From an uncultured Eubacteriales bacterium (GTDB lineage Bacteria > Bacillota > Clostridia > Oscillospirales > Acutalibacteraceae), in NCBI GenBank assembly GCA_934488615.1, contig CAKSSJ010000006.1, positions 1 to 64,000 of the forward strand: 64,000 nt of DNA, written 5' to 3'. The position numbers and the translations under genes are program-made. Shown here one piece after another: positions 1 to 8,173 of this stretch. Every line of letters starts with the position of its first letter. Positions within the stretch are counted from its first letter, which is position 1. The notes beneath the pieces were generated by a model. The model made no database searches, was not told where the DNA came from, and worked only from the letters and a program-made list of their open reading frames with translations.

Positions 1-1
1 T

Positions 2-121
2 ATTGACGAGCCTTTGATTTTATACCGCCGTCACGGCGGCAATGTTACGGGCAACGGCAGCGGATTTATTACTAAGTTCAATTGGAGAACGGATATAATC
101 AAGGCTGTAATCGGGCGCTGA
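2..121 (+). CDS. C-terminal end of a family 2 glycosyltransferase (partial)
   Basis: The open frame enters from the left edge and ends at a TGA at 119-121, giving the last 39 residues of a protein. The segment LYRRHGGNVTG is typical of the end of the GT-A domain in family 2 glycosyltransferases, where an Arg-His pair closes the acceptor side. It lies 30 bp before another GT2 gene and an ABC polysaccharide exporter, so it probably helps build the same surface glycan. The catalytic part is outside the window; the call rests on this tail and on context. Confidence 0.6.
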   Translation: MDEPLILYRRHGGNVTGNGSGFITKFNWRTDIIKAVIGR

Positions 122-151
122 CGTTTGAGCGTACGGAAAGTAGGTTAGTAT

Positions 152-913
152 ATGTATAATACGGTTTCGGGAAGTATTGTTACCTTTAATAATATTTCCT
201 CAATAGCCAAAACGCTTGAGACAATCTTTGCCGAAACAAAGGATGTTGATTTCAAGCTTTATGTTGTCGATAACGGATCTCATGACGGAACTCCTGAATT
301 TATTGAGAAAAATTATCCTCAGGTTACGGTAATTAGAAGCGAAAAAAATGTCGGCTTCGGCGCGGGACACAATATTGTTATTGATTCCGTTGAGTCAAAA
401 TATCATGCGATCATAAATCCCGATATTGTACTTAACGAGAATGTATTAAAGAAAATGACGGATTACATGGACGGGAATCCCGATATCGGGCTTCTTTCAC
501 CGAGAATTTGTTTCCCCGACGGCAGAGATCAGATACTCGGCAAGCGTAATCCGAGGCTGAAATATCTTGTTGCAAGCAGGCTGAGGGGTGAAGAGCCGGG
601 TAAGCTTCTCAGAGAATATGCCATGCTTGACTGCGACCTTTCCGAACCCGTTCGGATCGAAAACGCAACGGGCTGCTTCATGCTCCTGAGGACTGAGATA
701 CTTAAGAAAATCGGCGGCTTTGACGACGGATATTTCATGTATTTTGAGGACGCGGACCTCGCCCGACGTGTTAATGAGGTTTCAAAGTGCGTATACTATC
801 CTTACGCGATCGTCAATCATGTTTGGGGCAGGGAAAGCAAAAGAAATCTCAAGCTGATGTGTATTCACATTGATTCTATGTTCAGATATTTCCGTAAGTG
901 GAAAACTTTATGA
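152..913 (+). CDS. Family 2 glycosyltransferase, rhamnosyltransferase-like
   Basis: This 253-residue cytoplasmic or membrane-associated enzyme should transfer a sugar from an activated nucleotide donor to a growing surface glycan. The GT-A nucleotide-binding signature VVDNGSHDGT lies at residues 38-47, the metal-binding NPD at 89-91, and a late EDADL motif (about residue 200) supplies the usual acceptor-side acidic residues of the WbbL/rhamnosyltransferase subgroup. No membrane span is evident. Its TGA lies 10 bp before the ATG of the exporter permease, so the two are almost certainly co-transcribed. The sugar specificity cannot be read from sequence. Confidence 0.85.
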   Translation: MYNTVSGSIVTFNNISSIAKTLETIFAETKDVDFKLYVVDNGSHDGTPEFIEKNYPQVTVIRSEKNVGFGAGHNIVIDSVESKYHAIINPDIVLNENVLKKMTDYMDGNPDIGLLSPRICFPDGRDQILGKRNPRLKYLVASRLRGEEPGKLLREYAMLDCDLSEPVRIENATGCFMLLRTEILKKIGGFDDGYFMYFEDADLARRVNEVSKCVYYPYAIVNHVWGRESKRNLKLMCIHIDSMFRYFRKWKTL

Positions 914-923
914 GGTGAACGGA

Positions 924-1784
924 ATGACAGAAGAAAGTAAAAAAATTTCATTTAAGCAATATGCGAGAAACGCATACAAATACAGATATCTGATGCAGGA
1001 GATCGTTCGCAAGAATGTTAAATTGCAGTACAGAAATTCCTTCCTCGGAATTTTCTGGACAATGCTCCAGCCGTTCCTTACGATGCTAGTTCTTGTATTT
1101 ATCTTTACAAAGGTTTTCGGCAAGGCGAGCGACGGCATCGTTTGCTATCCCGTTTACCTTCTTACGGGACGTCTTTTGTATGAATTTTACACTCAGTCAA
1201 CCAACCGAGCCATGAGGTCAATAAGAAACAGCGCGTCTGTTCTTAAAAAGGTTTATGTGCCTAAATATATTTATCCGATTTCAAATGTTTTCTCAACCTT
1301 TGTAACGTTTTTGATCTCACTGCTCGTTCTGGTTCTCGTTATGGGCTATTTTCTTATCAAAAACCATTACACGATGCAATATCCCGACCTGCATCTTTCG
1401 TGGTACATTCTTCTTTCGTTTGTGCCGATCATTTTCCTTTGTATTTTCAGCACAGGTATCGGACTTATTCTTTCGGTACTCAATGTTTATTTCAAGGATA
1501 TCGAGTACATTTACAGCGTTGTAACGCTTATGCTATTCTATGTTACACCTATCATGTACAGCCTCAAGACCCTGCACAGAAGCGGTGTAAACTCCGTAGT
1601 CATGAGGATCCTGATGCTAAATCCTTTGTACAGTATTCTTGAAATGTTCCGCTCGTGCGTTCTTTACTGCTCGATATGGAACTGGCATCATTTCTTCTAC
1701 GCTTTGGGCATTTCTATTGTTACGCTTGTTATCGGACTTATTGTTTTCTACAAGCATCAGGACAGATTCATCCTTTATATCTGA
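924..1784 (+). CDS. ABC-2 type polysaccharide exporter, permease (Wzm/TagG-like)
   Basis: 286 residues with about six hydrophobic spans and the ABC-2 permease hallmark near the N-terminus (RKNVKLQYRNSFLGIFWTML, the Q-R-Y/F-x-G-x-x-W element). The ATG at 924 follows a GAGGTG ribosome site; an upstream in-frame start at 870 lies inside the previous gene and is rejected. With the ATPase just downstream it should flip lipid-linked teichoic-acid-like or O-antigen-like polymers across the membrane. The next gene begins 17 bp after its stop. The exact polymer is unknown. Confidence 0.88.
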   Translation: MTEESKKISFKQYARNAYKYRYLMQEIVRKNVKLQYRNSFLGIFWTMLQPFLTMLVLVFIFTKVFGKASDGIVCYPVYLLTGRLLYEFYTQSTNRAMRSIRNSASVLKKVYVPKYIYPISNVFSTFVTFLISLLVLVLVMGYFLIKNHYTMQYPDLHLSWYILLSFVPIIFLCIFSTGIGLILSVLNVYFKDIEYIYSVVTLMLFYVTPIMYSLKTLHRSGVNSVVMRILMLNPLYSILEMFRSCVLYCSIWNWHHFFYALGISIVTLVIGLIVFYKHQDRFILYI

Positions 1785-1801
1785 GAGGTGGCAAAAAATA
1801 T

Positions 1802-2545
1802 ATGGGTCAGCCGGCAATTGAGGTTAAAAATGTCAGCATCCTTTTCAATATGAACAAGGAAAAAGTTGATAATATAAAGGAATATTTTTTAAAGCTAATC
1901 AAGCATCAGCTCATGTTTACGGAATTCTGGGCGCTGAGAGATATTTCTTTCACCGTTGAAAAGGGCGAAAGACTGGGTGTTCTCGGATTCAACGGCGCAG
2001 GAAAGAGTACGCTTCTCAAAACCGTTGCGGGAGTTCTGAAGCCGACAAAGGGTTCCGTTAAGGTTCACGGAGTTATTGCTCCGCTGCTTGAATTGGGCGC
2101 AGGCTTTGACAGCAACTATTCGGGCAAGGAAAACATCTTCCTTTACGGCGCAACGATGGGATATTCGAGAAAGTATATCGAGAGCAAGTACGACGAGATT
2201 GTTGAGTTCTCGGAGCTCAAGGATTTCATTGATGTGCCCGTAAAGAACTATTCGTCAGGTATGAGAGCGAGACTTGGATTTGCGATTGCAACGGCAGTTG
2301 AGCCTGAGGTGCTTATCCTTGACGAGGTTCTTTCCGTCGGCGACGCCAAGTTCCGCCAGAAGAGCGAAAACAAAGTCAAGAGCATGTTCGACAAGGGCGT
2401 TACGGTTCTTTTTGTTTCGCACAATACCGAGCAGGTCAGAAGGCTTTGCGATAAGGCGATCATCCTTCAAAAGGGTCAGATCATTGCTTCGGGCGAGGTC
2501 AATGAGGTCTGCGATATTTACGACACTATGGTTAATAAGACTTGA
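1802..2545 (+). CDS. ABC transporter ATP-binding protein for polysaccharide export (Wzt/TagH-like)
   Basis: A 247-residue ATPase with Walker A GFNGAGKST at about 62-70, ABC signature YSSGM at 150-154, Walker B LILDEV at 171-176 and a switch His in FVSHN. The PLLELGAGFD and YSGKENI elements before the signature are typical of Wzt/TagH polysaccharide exporters. The protein stops directly after the ATPase core, so the C-terminal carbohydrate-recognition domain of long Wzt proteins, or the extension of TagH, is absent. This suggests a system that does not inspect a terminal cap. Start chosen at ATG 1802 behind GAGAGGTGG. Confidence 0.9.
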   Translation: MGQPAIEVKNVSILFNMNKEKVDNIKEYFLKLIKHQLMFTEFWALRDISFTVEKGERLGVLGFNGAGKSTLLKTVAGVLKPTKGSVKVHGVIAPLLELGAGFDSNYSGKENIFLYGATMGYSRKYIESKYDEIVEFSELKDFIDVPVKNYSSGMRARLGFAIATAVEPEVLILDEVLSVGDAKFRQKSENKVKSMFDKGVTVLFVSHNTEQVRRLCDKAIILQKGQIIASGEVNEVCDIYDTMVNKT

Positions 2546-2580
2546 TTTTTCGGGGGGATTGAGAAAAATCGGAGAGTCGT

Positions 2581-3714
2581 ATGAAAAAATTGTTTTACAC
2601 ACTTTATGCGATTATGTTCAGCATTTTTCGCATAATTCCTTTAAAACAGAATAAGATTGTATTTCTTTCTCCGCACAATGAGAATTTTAATGACAGTCTC
2701 GGCGCAGTGATGGAGGAAGTAATCAGGCGAGATGATTTCAGAGTTGTTCCGATTTCGGGAAGAGACTTGAAATTTGACCGTTCGCATTTTTTCAAAAGTT
2801 TAGGAAATATAATTCGTTTCTTTACGGTCAATGCCTACCATCTTGCAACGGCAAGGTTTGTTTTTCTCAACGACAATTTTATGCCGCTGGGCAAGCTTCA
2901 TTTCAGCGAAAAAGCCGTTGTAACTCAGCTCTGGCACGCTGAGGGCGCTTTTAAAAAGTTTGGGCTTGACATTGATCAGCCCGATGAGGTAAGAGCACTT
3001 GAAAAAGCGGGCAATTCGAAGCTGACTTACGTTGTCTGCTCGTCCGAGGGTGTTGCACCGATATATGCCAATGCCTTTGGAGTTTCGGATTATAAGGTTC
3101 TGCCGCTCGGTTCGGCAAGATCCGATTACTTCTTTAAGGATATAAACGTTGAAAGGCTCAGAGCTGATTTTGACAGAAAATATCCGCAGTGCAAGGGAAA
3201 AAAGCTTGCGCTTTATGCCCCGACTTTTCGTGACAATTCGGCTGATGACAGCAGGATAATGGCGAATTTTGATGCTGCGGCATTTAATGAGCGATTCGGC
3301 GAAGAATATGCGCTTTTGGTTCGTTTGCATCCTCAGGTTCATTCGGAGACGGAAATTGAGGGCGCAGTCGATATGTGCGACTATGAAAACACGCTCGAGC
3401 TCATGAAGCTTTGCGATCTGTTGATTACGGATTACTCGTCAATTTGCATGGATTTTGCAATTCAGAACAAGCCCGTTTATTTCTATGCCTTTGATTTGGA
3501 GCGCTACGAGAAGGACAGAGCATTTTACTTTGACTATGAAAGCTATGTCCCGGGTCCCGTTGCCAAGGATTTTCAAACGCTTCTCAACCTCTTAAACAGT
3601 AATGTTTCCGAGACATACAGGCTCAGAAGAAATGATTTCAACTATGCTAATTTCGGCATTCCCGACGGAAAAGCCGCAGAAAGAATTGTTGATAAAATAA
3701 TTTATAACAAATAA
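2581..3714 (+). CDS. CDP-glycerol:polyol glycerophosphotransferase family protein (TagB/TagF-like)
   Basis: 377 residues matching the glycerophosphotransferase domain that transfers glycerol-phosphate (or ribitol-phosphate) from a CDP-activated donor onto a lipid-linked primer or sugar. The segment TQLWHAEGAFKKFG is the conserved H-G/A-x-x-x-K-x-G motif, LYAPTFRDN carries the central P-T-x-R element, and LLITDYSSICMDFA is the C-terminal D-Y-S-S-x-x-x-D motif. An N-terminal hydrophobic stretch (residues 4-22) may anchor it to the inner face of the membrane. At the end of the glycosyltransferase/exporter run, it implies a polyol-phosphate modification or teichoic-type polymer. A bidirectional terminator follows. 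Confidence 0.85.
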   Translation: MKKLFYTLYAIMFSIFRIIPLKQNKIVFLSPHNENFNDSLGAVMEEVIRRDDFRVVPISGRDLKFDRSHFFKSLGNIIRFFTVNAYHLATARFVFLNDNFMPLGKLHFSEKAVVTQLWHAEGAFKKFGLDIDQPDEVRALEKAGNSKLTYVVCSSEGVAPIYANAFGVSDYKVLPLGSARSDYFFKDINVERLRADFDRKYPQCKGKKLALYAPTFRDNSADDSRIMANFDAAAFNERFGEEYALLVRLHPQVHSETEIEGAVDMCDYENTLELMKLCDLLITDYSSICMDFAIQNKPVYFYAFDLERYEKDRAFYFDYESYVPGPVAKDFQTLLNLLNSNVSETYRLRRNDFNYANFGIPDGKAAERIVDKIIYNK

Positions 3715-3718
3715 AAAT

Positions 3719-3751
3719 ACAGCCTCGAAACGCAATGTGAATCGAGGCTGT
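3719..3751. terminator. Bidirectional Rho-independent terminator
   Basis: A perfect 10-bp stem (ACAGCCTCGA with TCGAGGCTGT) around a 13-nt loop, flanked by A-rich and T-rich sequence. It lies between convergent genes, the glycerophosphotransferase (+) and the LOG gene (-), and can serve both strands. Confidence 0.85.
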
Positions 3752-3754
3752 TTC

Positions 3755-4339
3755 TTATTTCATGTTGATGTCTTTGAATTTTGAGATCGGTGTTTCAGAC
3801 GGATTGTAATTTTCAATATAATCAAGCAGTTCGGCAGGGGAGTCGGAGATAAAATAAAGCTTCTTGCACTCCTCGTTCATGAAATGATTGTTGATGCCGT
3901 TTTGAATGAACTTTTGCAGACTGTCATAATAGCCGTTCGTGTTGAGGATTGCAATCGGTTTATTGTGTCGGTTGAGCTGCTTGAGTGTCAGTATTTCAAA
4001 GAACTCATCAAAGGTTCCGATTCCACCCGGGGTGATGATGAATGCGTCGGAAAGCTCCTCCATTTTCAGCTTTCTCGCACGCATGTTTTCGGGATAAATG
4101 AACTCTGTGCAGTGCTCGTAGAGTATGCCGTCCACGTTGAAAAACTCGGGAGCGATTCCGATTATTTTTCCACCGTAACGGTGCTCGCCTCTGGCGGCCG
4201 CGCCCATGAGTCCGTTTGCTCCGCCGCCGAAAACAAGTCCGATATTTCTTTTTGCCATTTCCTCGCCAAGCAGTTCGCCAGCTTCGATAAAGGATTTGTC
4301 AATTGTTGTGCTTGAAGCACCGTAAACGCATATATTCAT
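3755..4339 (-). CDS. LOG-family protein (cytokinin riboside 5'-monophosphate phosphoribohydrolase type)
   Basis: 194 residues of the Rossmann-like LOG family, often misnamed lysine decarboxylases. The family hallmarks are visible: GGGANGLMGA at 38-47, MRARK at 86-90 and PGGIGTFDEF at 104-113 (the PGGxGTxxE motif that binds the nucleotide phosphate and catalyses hydrolysis). Members release the base from nucleoside monophosphates; the physiological substrate in Firmicutes is usually unknown. The ATG at 4339 is preferred because GGAGA lies just upstream; a TTG 12 bp earlier overlaps that site. It follows the AlaX gene by 12 bp, so the two form an operon. Confidence 0.88.
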   Translation of the reverse strand: MNICVYGASSTTIDKSFIEAGELLGEEMAKRNIGLVFGGGANGLMGAAARGEHRYGGKIIGIAPEFFNVDGILYEHCTEFIYPENMRARKLKMEELSDAFIITPGGIGTFDEFFEILTLKQLNRHNKPIAILNTNGYYDSLQKFIQNGINNHFMNEECKKLYFISDSPAELLDYIENYNPSETPISKFKDINMK

Positions 4340-4351
4340 ATTCTTCTCCAA

Positions 4352-5506
4352 TCAAAAGTTTTCTTTAAAGTATTTTTCTATTTCTTCCTTTGTTGCTGTT
4401 GCATTACCCTGCAAAAGCTCTGATGAACCACCGCCGCGGCCGTTCAGAGCCGCAGTGATCTCCTTTGATTTTTCGCGGAGGTCAATGCTCTTTGAAGCAA
4501 TGGTAAAGCGGTAGCCGTTGTTGTCGTTGCCCGAAAATCCCGCACAAAGCTTTGTAGTTTTTTCTGCGCCGTTGAGAACGAGCTTTCTGAGATCGTTCAT
4601 GTCAGCATCCGTTTCGAAAATCAAAATACATTCGTCTGTGTTCTCTATCGCCGAAGCCTTAATCTTTGCAAGCTCTTTTTTTAGCGCCGCAAGCTCTGCT
4701 TTCAGATTGCCGTGCTCTTCGCTGAACTTTTCAAATGCCTGAGCAGCTTCGTTCTGCTTCGCGCAAAGCGCAGTTGCGATCGAGCGGAGATTGTCGTATT
4801 TCTTTTCGTAATCCTCAAGTGCGTCCTTCCCGCAAAGAAGATGAACGCGAACTCCGCCTCTGTGGCGCGCAAAGTCCAATATCTTTATTATGCCGATTTC
4901 ACCTGCGGAATAAACATGCGGCGCACAGCAGGCGCAGACGTCGTAACCCTCAATAGTGACAATTCGCACATTTTCGGTCAGCTCGAGCTTACTGCGATAG
5001 CTTAGGCTTTTCAGTTTTTCCTCATCGGGATACTCGCAAGTGAATTTCGCATTTTTATAAATCGCTTCGTTGGCTCTCTTTTCAACGTCGAGAAGCTGGT
5101 CCCTTGTCAGCTCGCCGTCAAAGTCAATAGTTACATCGTCGCCGAGATGGAAACCGACGTTTTCATAGCCGTAAAGCGTATGCACGATACCCGAGACTAT
5201 ATGCTCGCCCGAATGATTCTGCATGCGGCGAAAGCGCTGTTCCCAGTTGATTTCACACTGAATTTCATCGCCGATTTTTACCGCTTTGTCAGTGAAATGC
5301 ACGATTTTATTATTTATGATCTGCACATCGGAAATGTTCGCATCGCCGATTTTTCCCGTGTCGGCATACTGTCCGCCGCCCTCGGGAAAGAAAGCGGTTT
5401 TGTCGAGAATAACCTCAAACCTGTTTCCGTTTTCGCGGCAGTCAATTACCCTTGCCGTAAATGATTTAATATGGCTGTCTTTATCGTAAAGCTTTTCTGT
5501 AATCAT
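4352..5506 (-). CDS. Alanyl-tRNA editing protein AlaX, long form with DHHA1 domain
   Basis: A 384-residue free-standing trans-editing enzyme that hydrolyses mischarged Ser- or Gly-tRNA(Ala). It resembles the C-terminal half of AlaRS. PEGGGQ at 41-46 is the second-domain signature, and the zinc site is formed by His98 and His102 (HSGEH) with Cys193 and His197 (CCAPH). A coiled region at about 230-280 is followed by a DHHA1 domain ending in the Gly-rich GRGGGSSELLQG. The start at ATG 5506 is preceded by AGGGGTG; upstream in-frame residues lack a ribosome site. Confidence 0.9.
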   Translation of the reverse strand: MITEKLYDKDSHIKSFTARVIDCRENGNRFEVILDKTAFFPEGGGQYADTGKIGDANISDVQIINNKIVHFTDKAVKIGDEIQCEINWEQRFRRMQNHSGEHIVSGIVHTLYGYENVGFHLGDDVTIDFDGELTRDQLLDVEKRANEAIYKNAKFTCEYPDEEKLKSLSYRSKLELTENVRIVTIEGYDVCACCAPHVYSAGEIGIIKILDFARHRGGVRVHLLCGKDALEDYEKKYDNLRSIATALCAKQNEAAQAFEKFSEEHGNLKAELAALKKELAKIKASAIENTDECILIFETDADMNDLRKLVLNGAEKTTKLCAGFSGNDNNGYRFTIASKSIDLREKSKEITAALNGRGGGSSELLQGNATATKEEIEKYFKENF

Positions 5507-5565
5507 TATTTCACCCCTAACCTTTAGCATTGTATCACAGAGCGGCAGAAAATGCAATTCATTGA

Positions 5566-5593
5566 TTGACAAAGACCTTTCTTGTGATAGAAT
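5566..5593 (+). promoter_or_regulatory. Sigma-A type promoter for the YgjP-like gene
   Basis: TTGACA (5566-5571), a 16-bp spacer and TAGAAT (5588-5593). Predicted transcription starts about 10 nt before the ATG at 5611, so the leader is very short and consists largely of the ribosome site. Confidence 0.6.
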
Positions 5594-5610
5594 ATTTCCG
5601 AGGTGATTTG

Positions 5611-6123
5611 ATGGAATACACGCTTATCAGGTCAAAGCGCAAAACCGTTGCTTTGCAAGTCAATGCCGACGGCGAGCTGATCGTCCGTGCGCCGATGCGT
5701 TTTTCGGAGCGCAAGATAAAAAAGCTCATCGAGGAGCACTGCGAATGGATCGAAAAGAAAACCGCCGAAAGCATTGAAAGAAAAAGCAATCACCCCAAGC
5801 TCTCGGAGGAGGAAATTGCCGCATATAAGAAGCAGGCGAAAGCGCTGCTCCCTGTTTTGACGGAGAAGTATGCCGCTGTTATGGGCGTAGAATACGGAAC
5901 GGTCAAAATAACCTCCGCACAGAAGCGCTTCGGCTCGTGCAGCGGGAAAAATAATATTTGCTATTCGTACATTCTTATGCAATATCCGATCGAAGCGATT
6001 GAATATGTGGTTGTTCACGAATTGGCGCACACCGTCCACCATGACCACAGCCGTGCGTTCTATGACTTGATAGCAAAATATTTGCCCGATTATAAGCAAA
6101 GAGAAAAATTGCTGAAAAAATAA
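5611..6123 (+). CDS. M48-like metal-dependent hydrolase, YgjP/DUF45 family
   Basis: 170 residues containing the zinc-metalloprotease signature HELAH at 136-140 and a downstream His at about 146 in the HDHSRAF segment that should be the third ligand. RFGSCS at 106-111 is the other conserved motif of the YgjP/DUF45 family, which resembles SprT-like proteases. No signal peptide is present, so it is cytoplasmic; the physiological substrate is not known. ATG 5611 follows GAGGTG at the expected distance. It is monocistronic and followed by repeat-rich intergenic DNA. Confidence 0.85.
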   Translation: MEYTLIRSKRKTVALQVNADGELIVRAPMRFSERKIKKLIEEHCEWIEKKTAESIERKSNHPKLSEEEIAAYKKQAKALLPVLTEKYAAVMGVEYGTVKITSAQKRFGSCSGKNNICYSYILMQYPIEAIEYVVVHELAHTVHHDHSRAFYDLIAKYLPDYKQREKLLKK

Positions 6124-6150
6124 GCCCCAAGGTCAAAAGAAATAAGTATA

Positions 6151-6350
6151 GGCTCCCCTGTAGGGGAGCTGTCACGGTTTGTCCGTGACTGAGGGGTTTT
6201 CTAAAAGTCAGCAGGAGCTTTCTAAGCCTCCCCTTATTGTAAGGGGAGGGGAACCGCTTGCGTTGGAAGGGATAAGTTAGCACATATCTTTATCCCCTCC
6301 TTCGCTCACTCGACACCTCCCCTTGAATTAACCAAGGGGAGGCTTGAACA
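6151..6350. repeat. Cluster of short GC-rich palindromic repeat modules
   Basis: The 335-bp gap between 6124 and 6458 holds no gene. It is built of nested inverted repeats: GGCTCCCCTGTAGGGGAGCT at 6151-6170, CACGG/CCGTG arms at 6173-6187 followed by GACTGAGGGGTTTT, a CCTCCCCTT/AAGGGGAGG arm pair at about 6227-6250, and CCTCCCCTTG/CAAGGGGAGG arms at 6316-6342 preceded by TTTATCCCCTCC. The same modules recur in different order at 15438-15776, which marks them as a dispersed intergenic repeat family. Confidence 0.8.
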
Positions 6351-6401
6351 GATAAACTAAACTCTATTATACAGCAAGATTTTATAATAAATGATTCACA
6401 T

Positions 6402-6436
6402 AAAAATAAGCTCACAAAGCCGAAGCCTTGTGAGCT
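6402..6436 (-). terminator. Rho-independent terminator of the DapA-like gene
   Basis: Read on the minus strand, a 12-bp stem (AGCTCACAAGGC with GCTTTGTGAGCT, one G-T wobble) closes a TTCG tetraloop and is followed by TATTTTTATG. The wobble fits minus-strand RNA better than plus-strand RNA, so it serves the gene ending at 6459. Confidence 0.8.
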
Positions 6437-6458
6437 GTTTTGTGCTTTATGTTTTAGA

Positions 6459-7358
6459 TCAAAGAAGCTCATGAGCCTTTGCGTACTCGTAGAAAGCCTG
6501 AAGGCTTCTGATTCTCGGTACGCTGAGGGTTGAACCTGCTCTTGTTACGGTTGTGAAGGGGATTCCCTGAAGCTGAACAAGATATTTTGCGCTTGCGTTG
6601 AAGCCGCTGTCGATAGCGCAGTCAAGGAGAATGATCTCGTTGAATGTCTCTCTTGCCTTCTGCATGTCCTTCTCTACAAAATACTCGTCATACATCTTAC
6701 GGAAAAGATTTACGCCGCATGATGTCGGAGTTGCACAAACGCCTCTTGCGCCTGCGTCATAAGCGTCAAGAAGAAGGGGAATGTTAGCCTGGAGAACAGC
6801 CGAATCACCCTGAACGGTAATCTTATCCTTGATACCGTCCATTGTGCAGGTCGTGTCCTTGATTCCGTGGAATCTGCCTGTCTTAACAAGCTCGCCGTAA
6901 GCCTTGCCGGACATATGGCAATGATCAAAGCCCGGGAACTCATAGAGAATGATCGGGAGCTTTGTGTATCCTGCAAGCTCGGAAAGGTTTTCAACAATTC
7001 TCTTGTCGCAGTTGCCGTAATCTCTTGCAACAAAAACAAGGCCGTCAACGCCTGTCTGCTCCATGCGCTTAACCTCTTCAACCTGCTCTTTCCAGGTCGG
7101 CTCAAGGTTGGCTGTTGCAACGATTTCTACGCCGTTTGCGTGCTTAACGGCTGTCTCGGCACACTTGATTCTTTCGTCGAGAGTAAGACATGTCATTTCA
7201 GAACTGCCGCATACCGAGAAAAGGTGATGAGCACCTCTTGATGCCTGGAACTCAACGTACTGTGCATATGTATCATAGTTGATGGATCTGTCTTCATTGA
7301 ATGGGGTGAGAAGAAGGGCATAAACGCCTCTGTATTCTTCTGCTTTACCTGTAAACAT
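6459..7358 (-). CDS. Dihydrodipicolinate synthase / N-acetylneuraminate lyase family aldolase
   Basis: 299 residues of a class I (beta/alpha)8 aldolase. The Schiff-base lysine is Lys167 in FHGIKDTT and the catalytic tyrosine is Tyr139 in IILYEFPG. The usual GTTGE pyruvate-carboxylate loop is replaced by CGSSEM (50-55), and YNxP by YEFP. These changes argue against true DapA and for a different 2-keto acid substrate, such as a sugar-acid aldolase or dehydratase. ATG 7358 follows AGAGGTG and its own minus-strand promoter. It is a single-gene unit, not linked to lysine or sialic acid genes here. Confidence 0.82.
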   Translation of the reverse strand: MFTGKAEEYRGVYALLLTPFNEDRSINYDTYAQYVEFQASRGAHHLFSVCGSSEMTCLTLDERIKCAETAVKHANGVEIVATANLEPTWKEQVEEVKRMEQTGVDGLVFVARDYGNCDKRIVENLSELAGYTKLPIILYEFPGFDHCHMSGKAYGELVKTGRFHGIKDTTCTMDGIKDKITVQGDSAVLQANIPLLLDAYDAGARGVCATPTSCGVNLFRKMYDEYFVEKDMQKARETFNEIILLDCAIDSGFNASAKYLVQLQGIPFTTVTRAGSTLSVPRIRSLQAFYEYAKAHELL

Positions 7359-7400
7359 TTTAACACCTCTGAATTTTTTTAGCTTTTCTAAGCCTTATTC

Positions 7401-7429
7401 ATAATACACTGAATGTATAATAAAATCAA
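7401..7429 (-). promoter_or_regulatory. Sigma-A type promoter of the DapA-like gene
   Basis: On the minus strand, TTGATT (7424-7429), a 17-bp spacer and TATTAT (7401-7406). It begins only 4 bp after the end of the GDPD gene, giving a leader of about 35 nt. Confidence 0.55.
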
Positions 7430-7432
7430 GTA

Positions 7433-8161
7433 TTATTTCATCGAATCTATCACTTTTTTCGCCATATCGGGATAATTTCCGATTACTGAGTCAACTCCGA
7501 GCTTATAAAGTCTTTTGACGCTGTCCTCATCGTTGACCGTCCATGTGTTTATCTCGATTCCGTTGGCTTTCATTTCGCCGACGGTTTCCTCGGTCAGCGT
7601 CCAATGCATCGGGTGAATACATTCAATACCGTGCGCTTTAGTGTACTTTCCGAATTCAAGGATCCAGCTTTCCTCAAGAAAACCGCACTTGACCTTTGGA
7701 TTGATTGCCTTAAAGCGCATAACACTGTAGTGATTGAAGCTTGAAATAATAATTCTGTTCTCAAGTCCGAATTCAACTATCATGTCATTTACGGCTTTTT
7801 CAATGCCCGGGTATTCGTAAACACCGGTTTTAAGCTCAATATTTGTAATAAATCCGTCAATAGGCTTGATGAATTCAAAGTATTCGCGCAGGGTAGGGAT
7901 CCTGTTCACTCCGTAAACGCCCTTGAAGCCCGCAGAAGCGTCGAATGACTGAAGCTCGGCAAGAGTGTAGTCTCTGACAAAGCCTGTTGAATCGCACGTT
8001 CTGTCGATTTTCTCGTCATGGATAACAACAAGCTCGCCGTCCTTGGAAAAATGAACGTCAAGCTCGATTCCGTCTGCGCCTGCTTCAACAGCCTTTTTGA
8101 ATGCGAGCATTGTGTTCTCGGGATACTTTCCGCTGAAGCCTCTGTGTCCGAAATTTAACAT
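7433..8161 (-). CDS. Glycerophosphodiester phosphodiesterase (GDPD)
   Basis: 242 residues, the usual size of the cytoplasmic single-domain GDPD family, which splits glycerophosphodiesters into glycerol-3-phosphate and an alcohol. The N-terminal GHRGFSGKYPENT supplies the catalytic His and the substrate Arg, Glu and Asn. ADGIELDVHFSKDGELVVIHD supplies the metal ligands (E-x-D) and second catalytic His, and ITNIELKTG is the later conserved acidic motif. No signal peptide. It starts 12 bp after the stop of ylmH and follows GAGGAGG, so it is probably co-transcribed with it. Confidence 0.92.
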   Translation of the reverse strand: MLNFGHRGFSGKYPENTMLAFKKAVEAGADGIELDVHFSKDGELVVIHDEKIDRTCDSTGFVRDYTLAELQSFDASAGFKGVYGVNRIPTLREYFEFIKPIDGFITNIELKTGVYEYPGIEKAVNDMIVEFGLENRIIISSFNHYSVMRFKAINPKVKCGFLEESWILEFGKYTKAHGIECIHPMHWTLTEETVGEMKANGIEINTWTVNDEDSVKRLYKLGVDSVIGNYPDMAKKVIDSMK

Positions 8162-8173
8162 AAAAAATCCTCC

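Noticed and set aside
870..923. Upstream start (18 extra residues) for the exporter permease
   Set aside because: It lies in the previous gene and ATG 924 has the ribosome site.
2800..3342. 180-codon minus-strand ORF inside the glycerophosphotransferase gene
   Set aside because: It lies wholly inside a well-supported plus-strand gene, has no ribosome site and no recognised domain.
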